From: Ctenosaura bakeri | Lineage: Eukaryota; Chordata; Lepidosauria; Squamata; Iguanidae | Length of the DNA stretch: 64,000 bases | Assembly: GCA_948474755.1 (NCBI GenBank) | Contig: CAOLHI010001025.1 | Span: forward strand, 372,001 to 436,000 | Reading direction: 5' to 3' | Part shown: positions 20,291 to 30,893 of the stretch, one piece after another | How positions within the stretch are numbered: position 1 is the stretch's first letter | Layout: each line of letters starts with the position of its first letter | Notes under the pieces: generated by a model | The model's database searches: none | What the model saw: only the letters and a program-made list of their open reading frames with translations | Told to the model about the DNA's origin: nothing | Position numbers and translations under genes: made by a program

Positions 20291-20930
20291 CAGCTCTAGC
20301 TCTTTGCCTCTCCTTAGTAGAACTAGAGACCAACAGGGGGAGGGAAAGTAACGTTAATACAGGAATTCCACAAAGAGCACATTGTCTCAAGTGTCTCCAC
20401 ACTAATGCACAGAGCATGGGCAATAAGCAAGATGGACTCTAATTCTTAATGCAACAAAATAAATATGATTTAATAGGCATCGCTGAAACCTGGTGGGATG
20501 AATCTCATGATTGTGTTACTGCAGTTCAGGCCTACCCGGTGATAGCACTAGATATCTCTTTTTGATATCAAAACCATTTGGCTTTCCTCTGCCACCCCGC
20601 TCCACGAGTTTGCGAGACCTCCGGACAAGCACGTAAACAGGCGTGGTAGGTAATTGTTGGACATTCCATTCTCCACCTAGGCAGACAGAACAGAGCCACT
20701 CTGTTGCTTCAGGGACCTCTCCTGCAAACACCCTTTTGCTTAAGCGCGATACTAACAAAGGCGCCTGGCTCTGAGCCGATAGTCTTACAAAGCCGGACTA
20801 AGTACTGTGCATTTGCATACTGGCTACACTATTGTTGATTCTGCACTAAGCTGATCATGTTAAACTTGATCTTTTCCAAAGCTCGCATTGTTCTCACCAA
20901 GTATGGCATGGCCTGTAGGCACAATTCACC

Positions 20931-20938
20931 CTATAAAA
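20931..20938 (+). promoter_or_regulatory. TATA box of the solo LTR
   Basis: CTATAAAA, in the phrase CACCCTATAAAAACTCC. The same phrase is at 62311-62322 in the related LTR and reversed in the copy at 46288-47149. Confidence 0.65.
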
Positions 20939-21169
20939 ACTCCCTGATTCCGAGACCACCTCGGAACGTTCCGGACTTCTATCCCACCTTGCTGCCACTT
21001 TGTCTGGCGAGCTCCCCTTGGCCTCCACACTGAGTTTCTTCTCTACCATCTTCAGCTTCTTCAGGACTACGAGAAAGGTGTCGTATCACCCATTTCCCCC
21101 GAAAATCCTTATTTCTAATTCTTACATTAGCTGCATGAATGTGGTGTCCTTACTGTTTGTTTGTCCTTT

Positions 21170-21175
21170 AATAAA
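21170..21175 (+). terminator. LTR polyadenylation signal
   Basis: AATAAA in CCTTTAATAAAAACATC, about 235 bp after the TATA box, the usual order in an LTR. Confidence 0.6.
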
Positions 21176-21848
21176 AACATCATTTTTGCTATTTTAAACC
21201 TGTCTGACTGCTTGACTGACCTGACCCTGTAGATGCTGGGTTGCAAGATCCCTGCTAAGTTACCCTGCCTCTCGCTAGCTTTAGGGAGTGCTCCAGCTAA
21301 TTTTCCCACCTTTGTGCTCATGTTGTTTGGTTATTTGGGCACCCCTCCCAGGACCCCCAGAGAACAGGGTAACAGTTGGAATGTTGGAATAAGGAGGTAT
21401 AACTTATTTCGCCGAAGTAGACCAAACAAGAAAGGAGGAGAAGTAGCCTTATATGTCAAGGGTGTTTTCACCTGTGAAGAAATCCATGACTTAAATCTGG
21501 GAAGCCAAGTCAAGAGCATCTGGGTAAGAATTAAGGGAGCAAGAAACAATAGGGATGTGATTGTGGGGGTTTGCTACAGGCTTCCAGGTCAGCCTGAGGA
21601 CTTTGATGAGGCCTTCCTGGAGCGGATGACCACACATTCAAAAAGGAGAGATGCAGTAGTAATGGGAGAGCTGTCCAGCAGTGAAATATGCTGCCTCGGA
21701 GTGTGGTGGAGTCTCCTTCTTTGGAGGTTTTTAAGCAGAGGCCGGATGGCCATTTGTTGGGAATGCTTTGATGGGTGTTCCTGCATAGCAGGGGGTTGGA
21801 CTCGATGGCCCCTGGGGTCTCTTCCAATTCTATGATTCTATGATCTAT

Positions 21849-22437
21849 GATCCTTCTGAGCTCAGCCAGCAAGTCCAGCCACCCAGTGAGCCAAAGCAAT
21901 AGCTCGTAGGGGTCCCATGCACGCAATAGACATCTCTGTGCACAAAAGCATCACATGCAGAACCAGGTGCCTTTAGCTTGAATTGACTGCAGATGCTCCA
22001 CATCAGACAAAAATGCCCAGCTGTTTCCGCACGGGGGAATGTACACATGCGTATGACACCAGCTGGGTGAGATCAAGGTAGCTGAGAAGGGGACAAAAGA
22101 GGAGGCAGGAGTCCCAGGGCAGAGGCTAGCTTGGTGAACAGCAGAAAGATGAGCCAGAGAGAAAGAAACCGGAGAGATATCTTTCCCCAGATCGCCTTCT
22201 GTGGGTGTATTTACAGCTTCTAGTTTACACAGAAATCTTCATTAGGCAATTGGGAAAACACGGGTACAGCTGTTGAGGCCTGCCTAATGAGCTCTCTTGT
22301 CATGTTAACAACCAACACAAACAAGATGTCCTGATTTTTAAGAAGATACCACTTGATCAGCCCTTCTATCTCTTTTTTATGCTAGCTGTCTTATTTTGAC
22401 TGCCAACACAGTCACTTTTGTCAGCATTCAACTGAAT
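21849..22437. other. Unassigned interval
   Basis: No domain, repeat terminus or RNA signature recognised. Confidence 0.4.
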
Positions 22438-22865
22438 TCACAGAATCCTAGAGCTGGAAGAGAGCCCAAAGGGCCATCGAGTTCAACCCCATCCTGCCAT
22501 GCAGGAATACACCATCAAAGCATTCCTGACCAAAGGCCATCCAGCCCCTGCTTAAAAACCTCCAAAGGAGAAGACTCCACCACACTCCCAGACAGCAAAA
22601 TATTCCACTGTCAAAGTGCTCTTCACCATCAGGAAGTTCTTCCTAAGGTTTTGGTGAAATCTCTTTTCCTGTAGTTTCAGGCCATTGCTCCTCGTCCTAG
22701 TCTTTGGAGAGCAAAGAACAAGCTTGCTCCATCTTCCATGTGACATCCTTTCAAATATTTAGACATGGCTGTCATGTCCCCTCTTAACCTTCTCTTCTTC
22801 AGGCTAAACATCTCCAACTCCGTAGCTGCTCCTCAGAGGGCTTCATGGCTTCCAGATCTTTGACC
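22438..22865 (-). mobile_element. CR1 LINE 3' part
   Basis: Complement of CR1 from AGAATCCTAGAGCTGGAAG to the KPSEE(R)LREL region. The minus frame at 22746-22552 keeps [20 protein letters not shown]. Confidence 0.85.
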
Positions 22866-22952
22866 ATCTCCCAGAACTGCAAATGCCAGGATTCCATAGG
22901 AGGTTGAAAGTGGAATCATCACGCTAGAAGAGTGTCGTGCAGAAATGTTCAT
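22866..22952. mobile_element. MITE-A right-arm fragment
   Basis: CCCAGAACTGCAAATGCCAG to GTGTCGTGCAGAAATGTTC. Only one arm is present, directly abutting the CR1. Confidence 0.65.
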
Positions 22953-23576
22953 AGTCTTGTCTTGTTTTTATCTTGTTTTCTTATCTTGTTTTCTCCCTCT
23001 TGCTTCTTCTTTGTCTCCCTCTTTTTCTTCTCCTCCTTCCTCCTCCTCTTTCTCCCATCATTTCCCCAGAAGTAGGACGTGAAGCAGCTTACAAAAATTA
23101 AAACTGCTGCAGTTAAAAAACACTTACTGCTAAAAATATACAGAAGGTTTTATTCTAAAAAACGTCATTAAACCACCTCTAGAATGAAACACATTAAAAC
23201 ATCTCCGTGAAAAGGAGAAGTAATAAAAATTACACTATATACTATTAAGAGCCCTCTCCTTATAAAGCAATGAGTTCCCATTAGCTTGTCATGATAAATC
23301 TGCTGAAAACCAAGTAAGTGGTGAGGAGAATGGAAGAGATCTGTTTTGCAGTATTTATTTACAATCATTTATTTTGGCAAATTTAGTACTTGTTTTGCAT
23401 CACCTGTTCTGGTTTTGCCAGATATTGAAGATCACATATGGGCAAGAATTTTTGTTTGTTTTTGATAAGAATGTATCAAAATACATGATCCCCTGTATAA
23501 TGGAGAAATTGATCTGTCTTGGATTAATGTATACTTTACATCCCATTTCCAATAAAGTTGTCACCTAAAATAGTAT
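22953..23576. other. Unassigned AT-rich interval
   Basis: No convincing feature. The short frame 23374-23568 has no recognised domain. Confidence 0.4.
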
Positions 23577-24310
23577 GAGCTCATCTGGAATGCTGTGTCC
23601 AGATCTGAGCACCAAAATTCAAGAAGGATATTGACAAGCTGGAACATGTGCAGAGGACAGCAACCAAAATGGTAGAAGGCCTGGAAATCATGAATCATAG
23701 AATCATAGAAATGTAGAGTTGGAAGAGACCCCAGGGGCCATCCAGTCCAACCCCCTGCCATGCAGGAACACCCTCAAAGCACTCCTGACAGATGACCATC
23801 CAGCCTCTGGTTAAAAACCTCCAAGGAAGGAGACTCCACCACACTCCATAGAGGCAGCAGATTCCACTGCCGGACAGCCCTGACCGCCAGGGAGTTCTTC
23901 CTGAGGTTCAGGTGGAATCTCCTTTCCTGCAGCTTGAATCCATTGCTCCTTGTCCTGGTCTCTGGAGAAGCAGAAAACAAACCCTCTGCTTCCTCTACGT
24001 GGCATCCCTTCAGATATTTAAACATGGCTATCATGTCCCCTCTTAACCTTCTCTTCTGCAGACTAAACACACCCAGCTCTCTAAGTCTATCCTCATAGGG
24101 CTTCATGGCTTCCAGGCCTCTCAGCATTTTGGTCGCCCTCCTCTGGACTTGCTCCAGCTTGACCATGTCCTTCTTGAATTGGGGTTCCCAGAACTGGACA
24201 CAGGATTCCAGATGAGGTCTAACAGAAGAGTAGAGTGGTACCAGTGAAGCCCTAGGAGAAGCAATTTAGGGAGCTGGGTACATTTAGTCTGGAGAAAAGA
24301 TATTTCCTGA
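23577..24310 (+). mobile_element. CR1 LINE fragment, split by a second CR1
   Basis: 23577-23692 reads the FWAPKFKKDI...[14 protein letters not shown] region. The next part (AAGCCCTAGGAGAAGCAATT, then GGGAGCTGGGTACATTTAGT) appears at 24246-24303. The minus-strand CR1 between them is the later insertion. Confidence 0.75.
23693..24241 (-). mobile_element. CR1 LINE 3' part, nested in CR1
   Basis: From the tail AATCATAGAATCATAGAAAT to the VRPHLE region. The minus frame 24166-23774 is open for 130 codons ([54 protein letters not shown] and [10 protein letters not shown]). Young relative to its host copy. Confidence 0.9.
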
Positions 24311-24413
24311 GGTTCAAGAACTCTTTGGCTGAGAGTCCTCAATGCCTCTCCCTAAACTGCAAACACCAGGATTCTATAGGAAAGTTGAAAGTGGAATAAT
24401 AGCACTATGGAGA
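24304..24413. mobile_element. MITE-A fragment (middle and right arm)
   Basis: CAAGAACTCTTTGGCTGAGA to GTGGAATAATAGCACTATGG; the left arm and right terminus are missing. Confidence 0.6.
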
Positions 24414-24433
24414 ATTGGGGTACAAATAAATAA

Positions 24434-24494
<61 letters not shown>

Positions 24495-24495
24495 G
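24434..24495. repeat. (AAT)n microsatellite
   Basis: About twenty AAT units. The polyisoleucine and polytyrosine frames here are artefacts. Confidence 0.95.
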
Positions 24496-24496
24496 A

Positions 24497-24780
24497 ACTG
24501 TGTAGGATGGAAAGACCCACAGACACGAAGGAATGCCTTCAAACTACGGGGAAAGAGATTCCACCCAATTAGGAACAACTTATTCATGGTAAGAGTAATT
24601 CGACAGTGGAATCCACTGCTGCCTCAATGGACTGTGGTGGATTCTCCTTCTTTGGAGGTTTTAAAGAGATGCTGGATGGGCATCTGTCAAAGGGAATGCT
24701 TTCAGGATGCCTTCCTGTAGGGCAGAAGGGGGTTGGCCTGGATGGACCTTGGGGTTTCTTCCAACTCTAGGATTCTAAGA
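24497..24780 (+). mobile_element. CR1 LINE 3' end, diverged
   Basis: AAGAGATTCCACCCAATTAG to CCAACTCTAGGATTCTAAG. Confidence 0.8.
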
Positions 24781-24834
24781 AAAGAAGAGCAGAAAGAAGG
24801 AAGAAAGGGAGAGGGGAATCTGGGGCCATTTCTG

Positions 24835-25026
24835 CACTAGAGTGTTATAGTGCTATTATTCCACTTTCAACCTCCTATGGAATCCTGGGGTTTGCAGTTT
24901 GGGGAGGGGCCTTTAGCATTCTCAGCCAGAAAGCTCTTTGGCCTCAGTAAACCACAAACCCCAGAACTCCACAGGATGTTTAAAGTAGAATAATAGCACT
25001 AGTAACAGTGTAGTGCAGACATGTCC
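24835..25026. mobile_element. MITE-A copy 6, long form
   Basis: Left end GGCCATTTCTGCACTAGAG; right end CAGACATGTCC. Duplication TGG at 24832-24834 and 25027-25029. Confidence 0.85.
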
Positions 25027-25029
25027 TGG

Positions 25030-25756
25030 GAGGCCCCAGCTTCTGGCTGATGCTACACTTGGCTTTGCAGACTGCAAGGTGCATCGTTCTGAGCTTTAGG
25101 TCAAACAATTGCAACGGCCACCTTGCCATCCAACACTCACCCCAAAATGTTTCTGTGCATGATGCTACAAGGTTGTTTCGATGCCTTCAGTGACAGTTCC
25201 AGGTGGGTGAGGAGGGAAACTCTTTCTAGCACCTGAACCTTGCGCCAGCTCCTGTGAGAACTGAGCATGGTGGTAGAGGAGGAGAAAGCTGGTCAGGCAC
25301 CAGAAAGGCAAATTTTGGAAGCCTTTGCCTCCCCACCTCCTTCTCCTCATGGCAGTGAGATGAGCAAAAGCGGCAGCTTGTTGTAACAGCCGTGGTGTCG
25401 GCAGCAGAAGAGTCAGACTTCCTCTTCCTTTGGCACAGGAGAATGTGGGACAAGCTGTCAAGTGAAGAAAATTACCCACTGAAGGAGCCAAAGAACAGAT
25501 AGGCTCAATTTAAACCGTTCACTTTCAGCAAATGTACTGAGGAAGAGTGTAGAGCGTGCAGAAAGCGAGTCGGCTCTTGACGTGGCATTTCTGAAAATAA
25601 TCACTCATTTCCCCTCACTATTGATTTTCTCATCGCTCAGGAGACAGCGGCGGGTTTATTCACATTGCATCTACTTGACTTGAGCAATTGCAGCAGGAAC
25701 TCAATTACTTCCAGAAGATGCAGCAGAGATGCTGTCTTCTATCACCGTGCCATCCT
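25030..25756. other. Unassigned interval
   Basis: Overlapping short frames at 25165-25491 minus have no recognised domain. Could be unique DNA. Confidence 0.4.
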
Positions 25757-25881
25757 GGCCCTTTCCACACTAGACAGTGATAGCGCTATTATTCCACTTT
25801 CAACATCCTATGGAATCCTGGAGTTTGCAGTTTAAGGAGGGACCTCAAAGGCTCCTATAACAGTCTGGTGCAGAAATGGCC
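25757..25881. mobile_element. MITE-A copy 7, deleted form
   Basis: Full left arm (GGCCCTTTCCACACTAGACA) but only about 30 bp of the right arm; 125 bp. Duplication CCT at 25754-25756 and 25882-25884. Confidence 0.8.
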
Positions 25882-25892
25882 CCTGAACTCAC

Positions 25893-25978
25893 CTGAGCTT
25901 ATTTAGATGATTTGAAAGCTCAGCAGGCTTGGTTACTTCTTGGATGGGAGACCATCAGGGAAGCTCAAGGAAAAGCTC
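25893..25978 (+). repeat. 5S rRNA-derived sequence
   Basis: GAAAGCTCAGCAGGCTTGGT, then TACTTCTTGGATGGGAGACC and ATCAGGGAA match the last half of 5S rRNA (AAGCTAAGCAGGGT, then TACTTGGATGGGAGACC). It is in the opposite orientation to the one at 585-676. Confidence 0.55.
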
Positions 25979-26390
25979 CGGGTAGATCAAGAATAAATGT
26001 AGGAGTACGGTGTCTAGGTCAAGGGATGTAGTAGAACTACTCTATTCTGGTTTGGTCAGACCTCAGTATGTCCACTTCTGGGCACCGCAAGTCAAGCAAG
26101 ATATTGACAAGATGGAACGTGTCCAGAGGAGGGTGACTGAAATGGTGGAAGGCCTAGAAACCATGAAGCCTTCTATAGAGTGACCTGTGGAACTGGGGAT
26201 GTTCAGCCCGGAGAAGAAAAAGTTAAGAGGCACCATGATAGGCATGGATAAATATTTGAAAGGATGTCATAAGCCAGATGGTAGAAGCTTTTTTTCTGCT
26301 GCTCCAAAGACTAGGATACAGAGCAATAGCTTCAACCTAGAGGAAAAGAGGTTCTACCTTAACATTAGGAAGAACTTCAGGGCCAATTCC

Positions 26391-26544
26391 GCACTAAAGT
26401 GTTATAGCGCTATGATTCCACTTTCAACATCCTATGGAATCCTGAGGTTTGCAATTTTGGGAGGGGCCAGGTGCAAACCTCAGGATTCCAGAGGATGTTG
26501 AAAGTGCAATCATCGCACTATAACACTCTAGTGCGGAAATGGCC
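26391..26544. mobile_element. MITE-A copy 8, palindromic, in CR1
   Basis: Inserted in the CR1 phrase AAGAACTT...GACAGTAAGAAC, with duplication CAG at 26388-26390 and 26545-26547. The host sequence on each side proves the 3-bp size. Confidence 0.9.
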
Positions 26545-26580
26545 CAGGACAGTAAGAACAGTTTGACAGTGCAATCTGCT

Positions 26581-26667
26581 AGCTTGTTTTGGGTTTTCCG
26601 GGCTTTGAGTATTTGCTCCTCACGTTTTCCCTACGTCTGTGGCTGGCATCTTTAGAGGATCTGCTGG
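26581..26667 (-). mobile_element. Penelope-like element, 87-bp 3' end insertion
   Basis: The complement reads CCAGCAGATCCTCTAAAGAT, then GCCAGCCACAGACGTAGGGA and GGAAAACCCAAAACAAGCT. It lies in CR1 with an 8-bp duplication AATCTGCT at 26573-26580 and 26668-26675. Heavily 5'-truncated. Confidence 0.75.
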
Positions 26668-27056
26668 AATCTGCTGCTGCCTCAGTGGAGCGTGGTGGAG
26701 TCTCCTCCTTCTTTGGAGGATTTTCAAGAAAGGCTGGATGTCCATCTTTCAGCAGTGTTTGGATTGGGTAGTTCTGCATTTTAGAATGCAGCTGGGTGGC
26801 CCTTGGGGTCTCCCTTTGAGCAGGTATAGAGATATTATGTCAGTTTATACAAGGGACAATGGGAGGAGGTTGTTATGGGGAGATATGGACCTGTTAGAAC
26901 TGAGGAGTAATCTGTTGCTATTGCAGTAAAAAATCCTTTAAAAACACTTATTTTACTGATAGATTTTTAATGTGTGTCTGTGTCTGTGTGCGTAACTACA
27001 GGACATTCTTGGGCCAAACTGTGGAACTCCATTTATTTGGTTGCTCCCACCCAGGG

Positions 27057-27200
27057 ACTACACAAGTATATATACTCTGTCTCACTTCCATGCCACCAGA
27101 TCCTCTGAAGATGCCAGCCACAGATGCAGGCAAAACATCAGGAGAAAATACTAATAGAACACAGCCTCAAAACCAGGAAAACCCACAGCAACCTATTTGC
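27057..27200 (+). mobile_element. Penelope-like element 3' end
   Basis: ACACAAGTATATATACTCTG, then CACCAGATCCTCTGAAGATG and GGAAAACCCACAGCAACC correspond to 12861-12990 of the split element, without coding sequence. Confidence 0.65.
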
Positions 27201-27246
27201 TTGCTTGTTCCTGGGCTCTTCCATGTTAGTGTAAAGACACAGGCAT

Positions 27247-27715
27247 TCATAGAATCCTAGAGTTGGAAGACACCCCAGGGACCGTTCAGTCCAACCCCCT
27301 GCTATGCAGGAACCCACATCAAAGCCCTCCCGACAGATGGTCACCCAGCCTCTGTTTAAAAACCTCCAAAGAAGGAGGAGACTCCACCACACTCCATGGA
27401 GGCAGCAGCAGATTCCACTGCTGGACAGCTCTGACAGTCAGGAAGTTCTTCCTGAGGTTCAGGTGGAATCTCCTTTCCTGCTGCTTGAATCCATTGCTCC
27501 TTGTCCTATGCAATTTCTGCACTCGACTGTTATAGCACTGTGATTCCACTTGCAACATCCTCTGGAATGATTCCACTTGCAACATCCCAGGTGGCCCCTC
27601 CCGAAACTGCAAACCCCAGGATTCCAGAGGTTGTTGCAAATGGAATCATAGCACTATACCAGTCTAGTGCAGAAATGCAGCTAGTCTTTGGAACAGCGGA
27701 AAACTAGGGTTTTGC
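27247..27715 (-). mobile_element. CR1 LINE 3' end with nested MITE-A
   Basis: From AATCCTAGAGTTGGAAGACA to the GLFSAAPET region; interrupted at CCTTGTCCTA by MITE-A copy 9. Confidence 0.85.
27509..27680. mobile_element. MITE-A copy 9, in CR1
   Basis: Splits the CR1 phrase TTGTCCTA|GTCTTTGG with duplication CTA at 27506-27508 and 27681-27683. Both arms carry the variant TTGCAA in place of TTTCAA, and an internal 25-bp repeat of ATGATTCCACTTGCAACATC is present in the left arm. Confidence 0.9.
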
Positions 27716-29130
27716 CAGTTTGTTGACTCTACATCAACTCATCCCATTCTTTCGGGGGCTGTTGTAGAGATCTTTTGGGTCTGTACTAGGACACTTCCAA
27801 AAGTGTCCAGTTGACCAGCTGTGGCTGAGTGGAAGTTTGGACCAAAAACGATTCGGTTTCTATCCAAGAATCTAGGAACCTGAGAGATACCATTTTCTTT
27901 CCCCAGGCAATGTATGAAAATTGCCTTTATTCTCCTGTTCTGTGGATGAAGAATGGAGTTATCTATCTAACGACAAAGAGCTCTGTTTTCTGTCTCCACT
28001 GAAGAACAGGGCAATGGTGCCTATGACTGTCTTAAGGGTAGAGACAACCAGAGAAAAAAATAAAGCAAATAAAGATACACAGAGTGAGGCTATCTTTGCG
28101 AGTGAAGGAAAGAATATTTGGAAATCTTTCTCTGGGAAAAAGAACCACAATGTGGATAGTCATTGCATAGTCATTCTGTGCAAAATTTGCACGTTTCTTT
28201 CGGGCAGAAAATAGCTCTCAGTATCCTGAATTTTTTTTTGCTTTTGTTGTCTTCGATTCTTCTTTCATCTGGGGTTGCCACATCTTCCCCCCTTCCTCCT
28301 TTCCCCCAAAACTGGAACTCAAATGTTTGAAATTACAGGTTAATACAGGTTAAAGTAATTTGAAGCTGTGATTTCTCTACACTAATTTAGAAAACCCAAA
28401 ACCTTAGTTCTAATGTTACAGTGCAAAAATGCCATTCACTGATGCACTATAGCACTGGAAAATTTTAAAAAAATAAAAATAAAGGAGGGGGATTTGGAGT
28501 GACTTCTTTTGTTTGTTTCAATAAATCTTGGATTTAAATCAAAACCCATTGGAGGGGGGGGGAATACAATGTTGCAGCTGGTGTGGGAAATTGTCTGAAA
28601 ATAGTGCAAATAACAATATTGTTTGGATGTTTGCTTGAAAAATAAGAACTACAACAGCCTCTAAACACGTTTGTCCAATCTAAAGGAGTCCCATAATTAT
28701 GATTATAAAACTTAGTGAGGGTGTTTGTTGGGGGAAAAAACCAGCGTGCCAACAAGTTGGCTTTCCCATCAGCTTTATTGTTTTCTTTAGAGATTACCTC
28801 CTGAAATTTCCTCATCTTTTCTTCAGACGTTGTGTTTAGAGAACAAAAGGTTTTGCCTTTCATAGGGCTCATTACATAAAAGAAGAAGAAATCCCTTTGC
28901 AAAAGGGAACACTGTGCTTTTCACCTCCAGGGTGTAAATTTGCATTGTGGTTTTTTCCTTCCTCCTGCGGGAGGAATAGGGAGTTTGGGCTGGTTCCTTC
29001 TACAGGCAGCGAGATCAGTACAGACCCTGGGAAAGTTACTTTTTAGGATTATAAGCCCCAGAATCCCTTAGAAAGCATGGTCACAAGTGGGGATTTAGGC
29101 ACCTATCTGCAGTCCAAAAGTGGGAGAAAA
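27716..29130. other. Unassigned AT-rich interval, 1.4 kb
   Basis: No repeat family is recognised. The frame 27921-28214 plus (97 codons) has a lysine- and serine-rich sequence with no known motif, and the frame 28534-28902 minus likewise. Either could be chance. This is one of the longest stretches without an identified element. Confidence 0.35.
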
Positions 29131-29490
29131 GTTGGAGAGAGACACAAAATTTTACTTTGGCACAGAGTCTAAAGGAAAACTATTTAAAAATTTTCTACAG
29201 GTGGTATTTAGATCTGAATAAACTAAGTAAAATGCATAAAACAAAATCAGAATATGGTGGGAAGTGTAAAAAAAGAAACTGGAACATTTTGTCACATGTG
29301 GTGGATGTGTCCAGAAACAAAGAAATATTGGAATAATATTCATAAAAATATGATGGAGATCTTACAAATACCCATTCCATTCTCACCAGAGATATTTCTA
29401 TTAAACATGAATCATCAAATAGATACAGATTACAACAAATACAAAGATATAATATTATATATGGTAACAGCAGCGAGATTAAATGGTTTT
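29131..29490 (+). mobile_element. L1 LINE ORF2 C-terminal fragment
   Basis: The frame near 29254-29490 gives ETGTFCHMWWMCPETKKYWN, then PEIFLLNMNHQIDTDYNKYK and IILYMVTAARL, the C-terminal region of L1 ORF2. The next codons leave L1 sequence. Inactive. Confidence 0.75.
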
Positions 29491-29706
29491 TTTCTGGCTA
29501 AGCCCTGGATCTGCATGGCTTTGGACTGCAGAGTTTAAGGAGGTGAAAATCTCTCAAGTTTTGGTGTCTCTGAGTTTCTCTTAATTGCACCCATAGAGCT
29601 TCAACATTTCACAGACTGAAACTGGGCAATATGTGGCCGGACAGCATTAGTGTGTGGTCACGGTGGCAAAAGTTATTCCCGAGGAAGAACACAAAGGCTA
29701 GGAAAG

Positions 29707-30893
29707 GCCCTTTTCGCATGGGGTTAAAAAAATGGTGTGGATCGACCTCCACGGAGGTCGTCTACGCCGTTATACAAATTGGGGTGGATTACTCTCAAGT
29801 AAATCCACTCGCCAATCCGCGGTCAGGTGCCCACAAGTGGCAGTGCCGCGTGCTTTTGAAAAACCACGTTTTATGTGGTTTTTTTTTAATAATATTTTTA
29901 TTAAAGCAACTGTTATTCACATTACATACTTGTATTGTCATATTTTCAAATTAAAAAACAACAACCTTATTTACCATGTTATCATACAATCTATCCATTT
30001 CTCTTATAACTTCCCCTCACCTCTTGATAGAACCTCTATTTAAGTAACTTATCGTGATCTCAATAAACATAAATTCTCTAATGTAGACTGGCTTCTTTAA
30101 ATTACGTATTATAGTATATGTATTACCTATTATAGTATACAGATCTATTTCTCATCATATCCATATGCAATTATCCAGCTATTCAACTCCTTTAATATCT
30201 ATATCCAGTTTTCTTCTATTACTGTCTTAATTGATCTCAAATCATCAAGGTTTTTTGTCTGCTTTTTATCCCACAGATTAAGTGTAAGGTCTTCTAAAAT
30301 AATAAATTCTAAAACCGAAACCATATACAGAATTATATATTCATATCTATTATATTTCTTATCAATCTGATGTAACATATTTAAAAGATATATTTCAGGT
30401 GTCATAGGCAACTCTATATGTAAAATTTCTGTCATTGACTTGTGAATATTTCTCCAATAAACCTTAGCTTTAAAATACTTCCACCACATGTGACAAAAGG
30501 TTCCGTTTTCTTGTGAACGTTTCCAACATGCTTTATTTTCCAACTTGTATATATTTGCAAGTTTTGATGGATTTTATGTGGTTTTTCAAAGGCACGGGGT
30601 GTCCAGCCCCGTCCAGCCCCGTCGCAGCGCCTGTGTGTATTTGCGGGCACACGAAAGGGCGTCCCTGCAAATCGGGCGGGGGTAGGATTTCCGGCTGGCG
30701 AGCTTCTCCGATTGGTGGAGAGGCTCCGCCAGTCAAAATCCACCGTTTTGGGTGCTGCCGAGCGCCGCCGCCGCTGCCGGATGCTGCAAATGTGTGGAGC
30801 AGCGAAACGGGATGCTGTGCACAGCGACGGAACAAGGTAAGCCCCATTTTGGCGTGGCTCGCCCCATTCCGCCGCCCGTGTGTGAAAAGGGCC
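29707..30893. mobile_element. MITE-B2, GC-rich, carrying an L1
   Basis: Ends GGCCCTTTTCGCATGGGG and its complement (GTGTGAAAAGGGCC). Duplication AAA at 29704-29706 and 30894-30896. About 484 bp remain after removal of the L1. The interior is CpG-rich and differs from the standard MITE-B, so it is a related family. Long GC-rich frames at 30513-30968 belong to it. Confidence 0.8.
29884..30571 (-). mobile_element. L1 LINE 3' end, nested in MITE-B2
   Basis: Flanked by the 15-bp duplication TTTTATGTGGTTTTT (29869-29883 and 30572-30586). The minus frame 30543-30199 gives ENGTFCHMWWKYFKAKVYWR, PEIYLLNMLHQIDKKYNRYE and IILYMVSVLE, L1 ORF2 C-terminus, and then a non-coding 3' end with T-rich (plus strand) tail. 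Confidence 0.9.

Larger units (their letters stand above)
20514..21374 (+). mobile_element. Solo LTR, 861 bp, inserted in CR1
   Basis: Begins TGTTACTGCAG and ends CAGGGTAACA. The sequence resumes CR1 on both sides; ATTG before and GTTG after give a 4-bp target duplication with one change. Inside are a TATA box at 20931 and an AATAAA at 21170. No gag, pol or env follows, so recombination between two LTRs probably removed the interior. The class is not certain: a 4-bp duplication fits gammaretrovirus-like endogenous retroviruses or some Gypsy elements. Confidence 0.8.
20326..21848 (+). mobile_element. CR1 LINE with endonuclease start, internal deletion, and nested LTR
   Basis: 20326-20513 and 21375-21665 code an apurinic-type endonuclease segment: TNAQSMGNKQDGL, IGIAETWWDESHD, then (after the LTR) NVGIRRYNLFRR, KGGEVALYVKGVF and VCYRLPGQPEDFDEAFLERM. 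At about 21665 the sequence jumps from this region to the last 180 bp of CR1 (CTGTCCAGCAGTGAAATATG), so nearly all of the reverse transcriptase is deleted. It ends in ATTCTATGATTCTATGATC. This is the only copy in the window with the 5' half of ORF2. Confidence 0.85.
25985..26815 (+). mobile_element. CR1 LINE 3' part with two nested insertions
   Basis: Runs from [20 protein letters not shown] to the 3' end (GGGTGGCCCTTGGGGTCTCC). It is diverged and broken. MITE-A copy 8 and an 87-bp Penelope-like 3' end interrupt it. Confidence 0.85.

Noticed and set aside
24434..24495. Frame with a run of isoleucine or tyrosine
   Set aside because: Direct translation of an AAT microsatellite.
27921..28214. 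97-codon open frame as a gene
   Set aside because: Normal composition but no known motif, no splice context that I can defend, and length within chance for AT-rich DNA.
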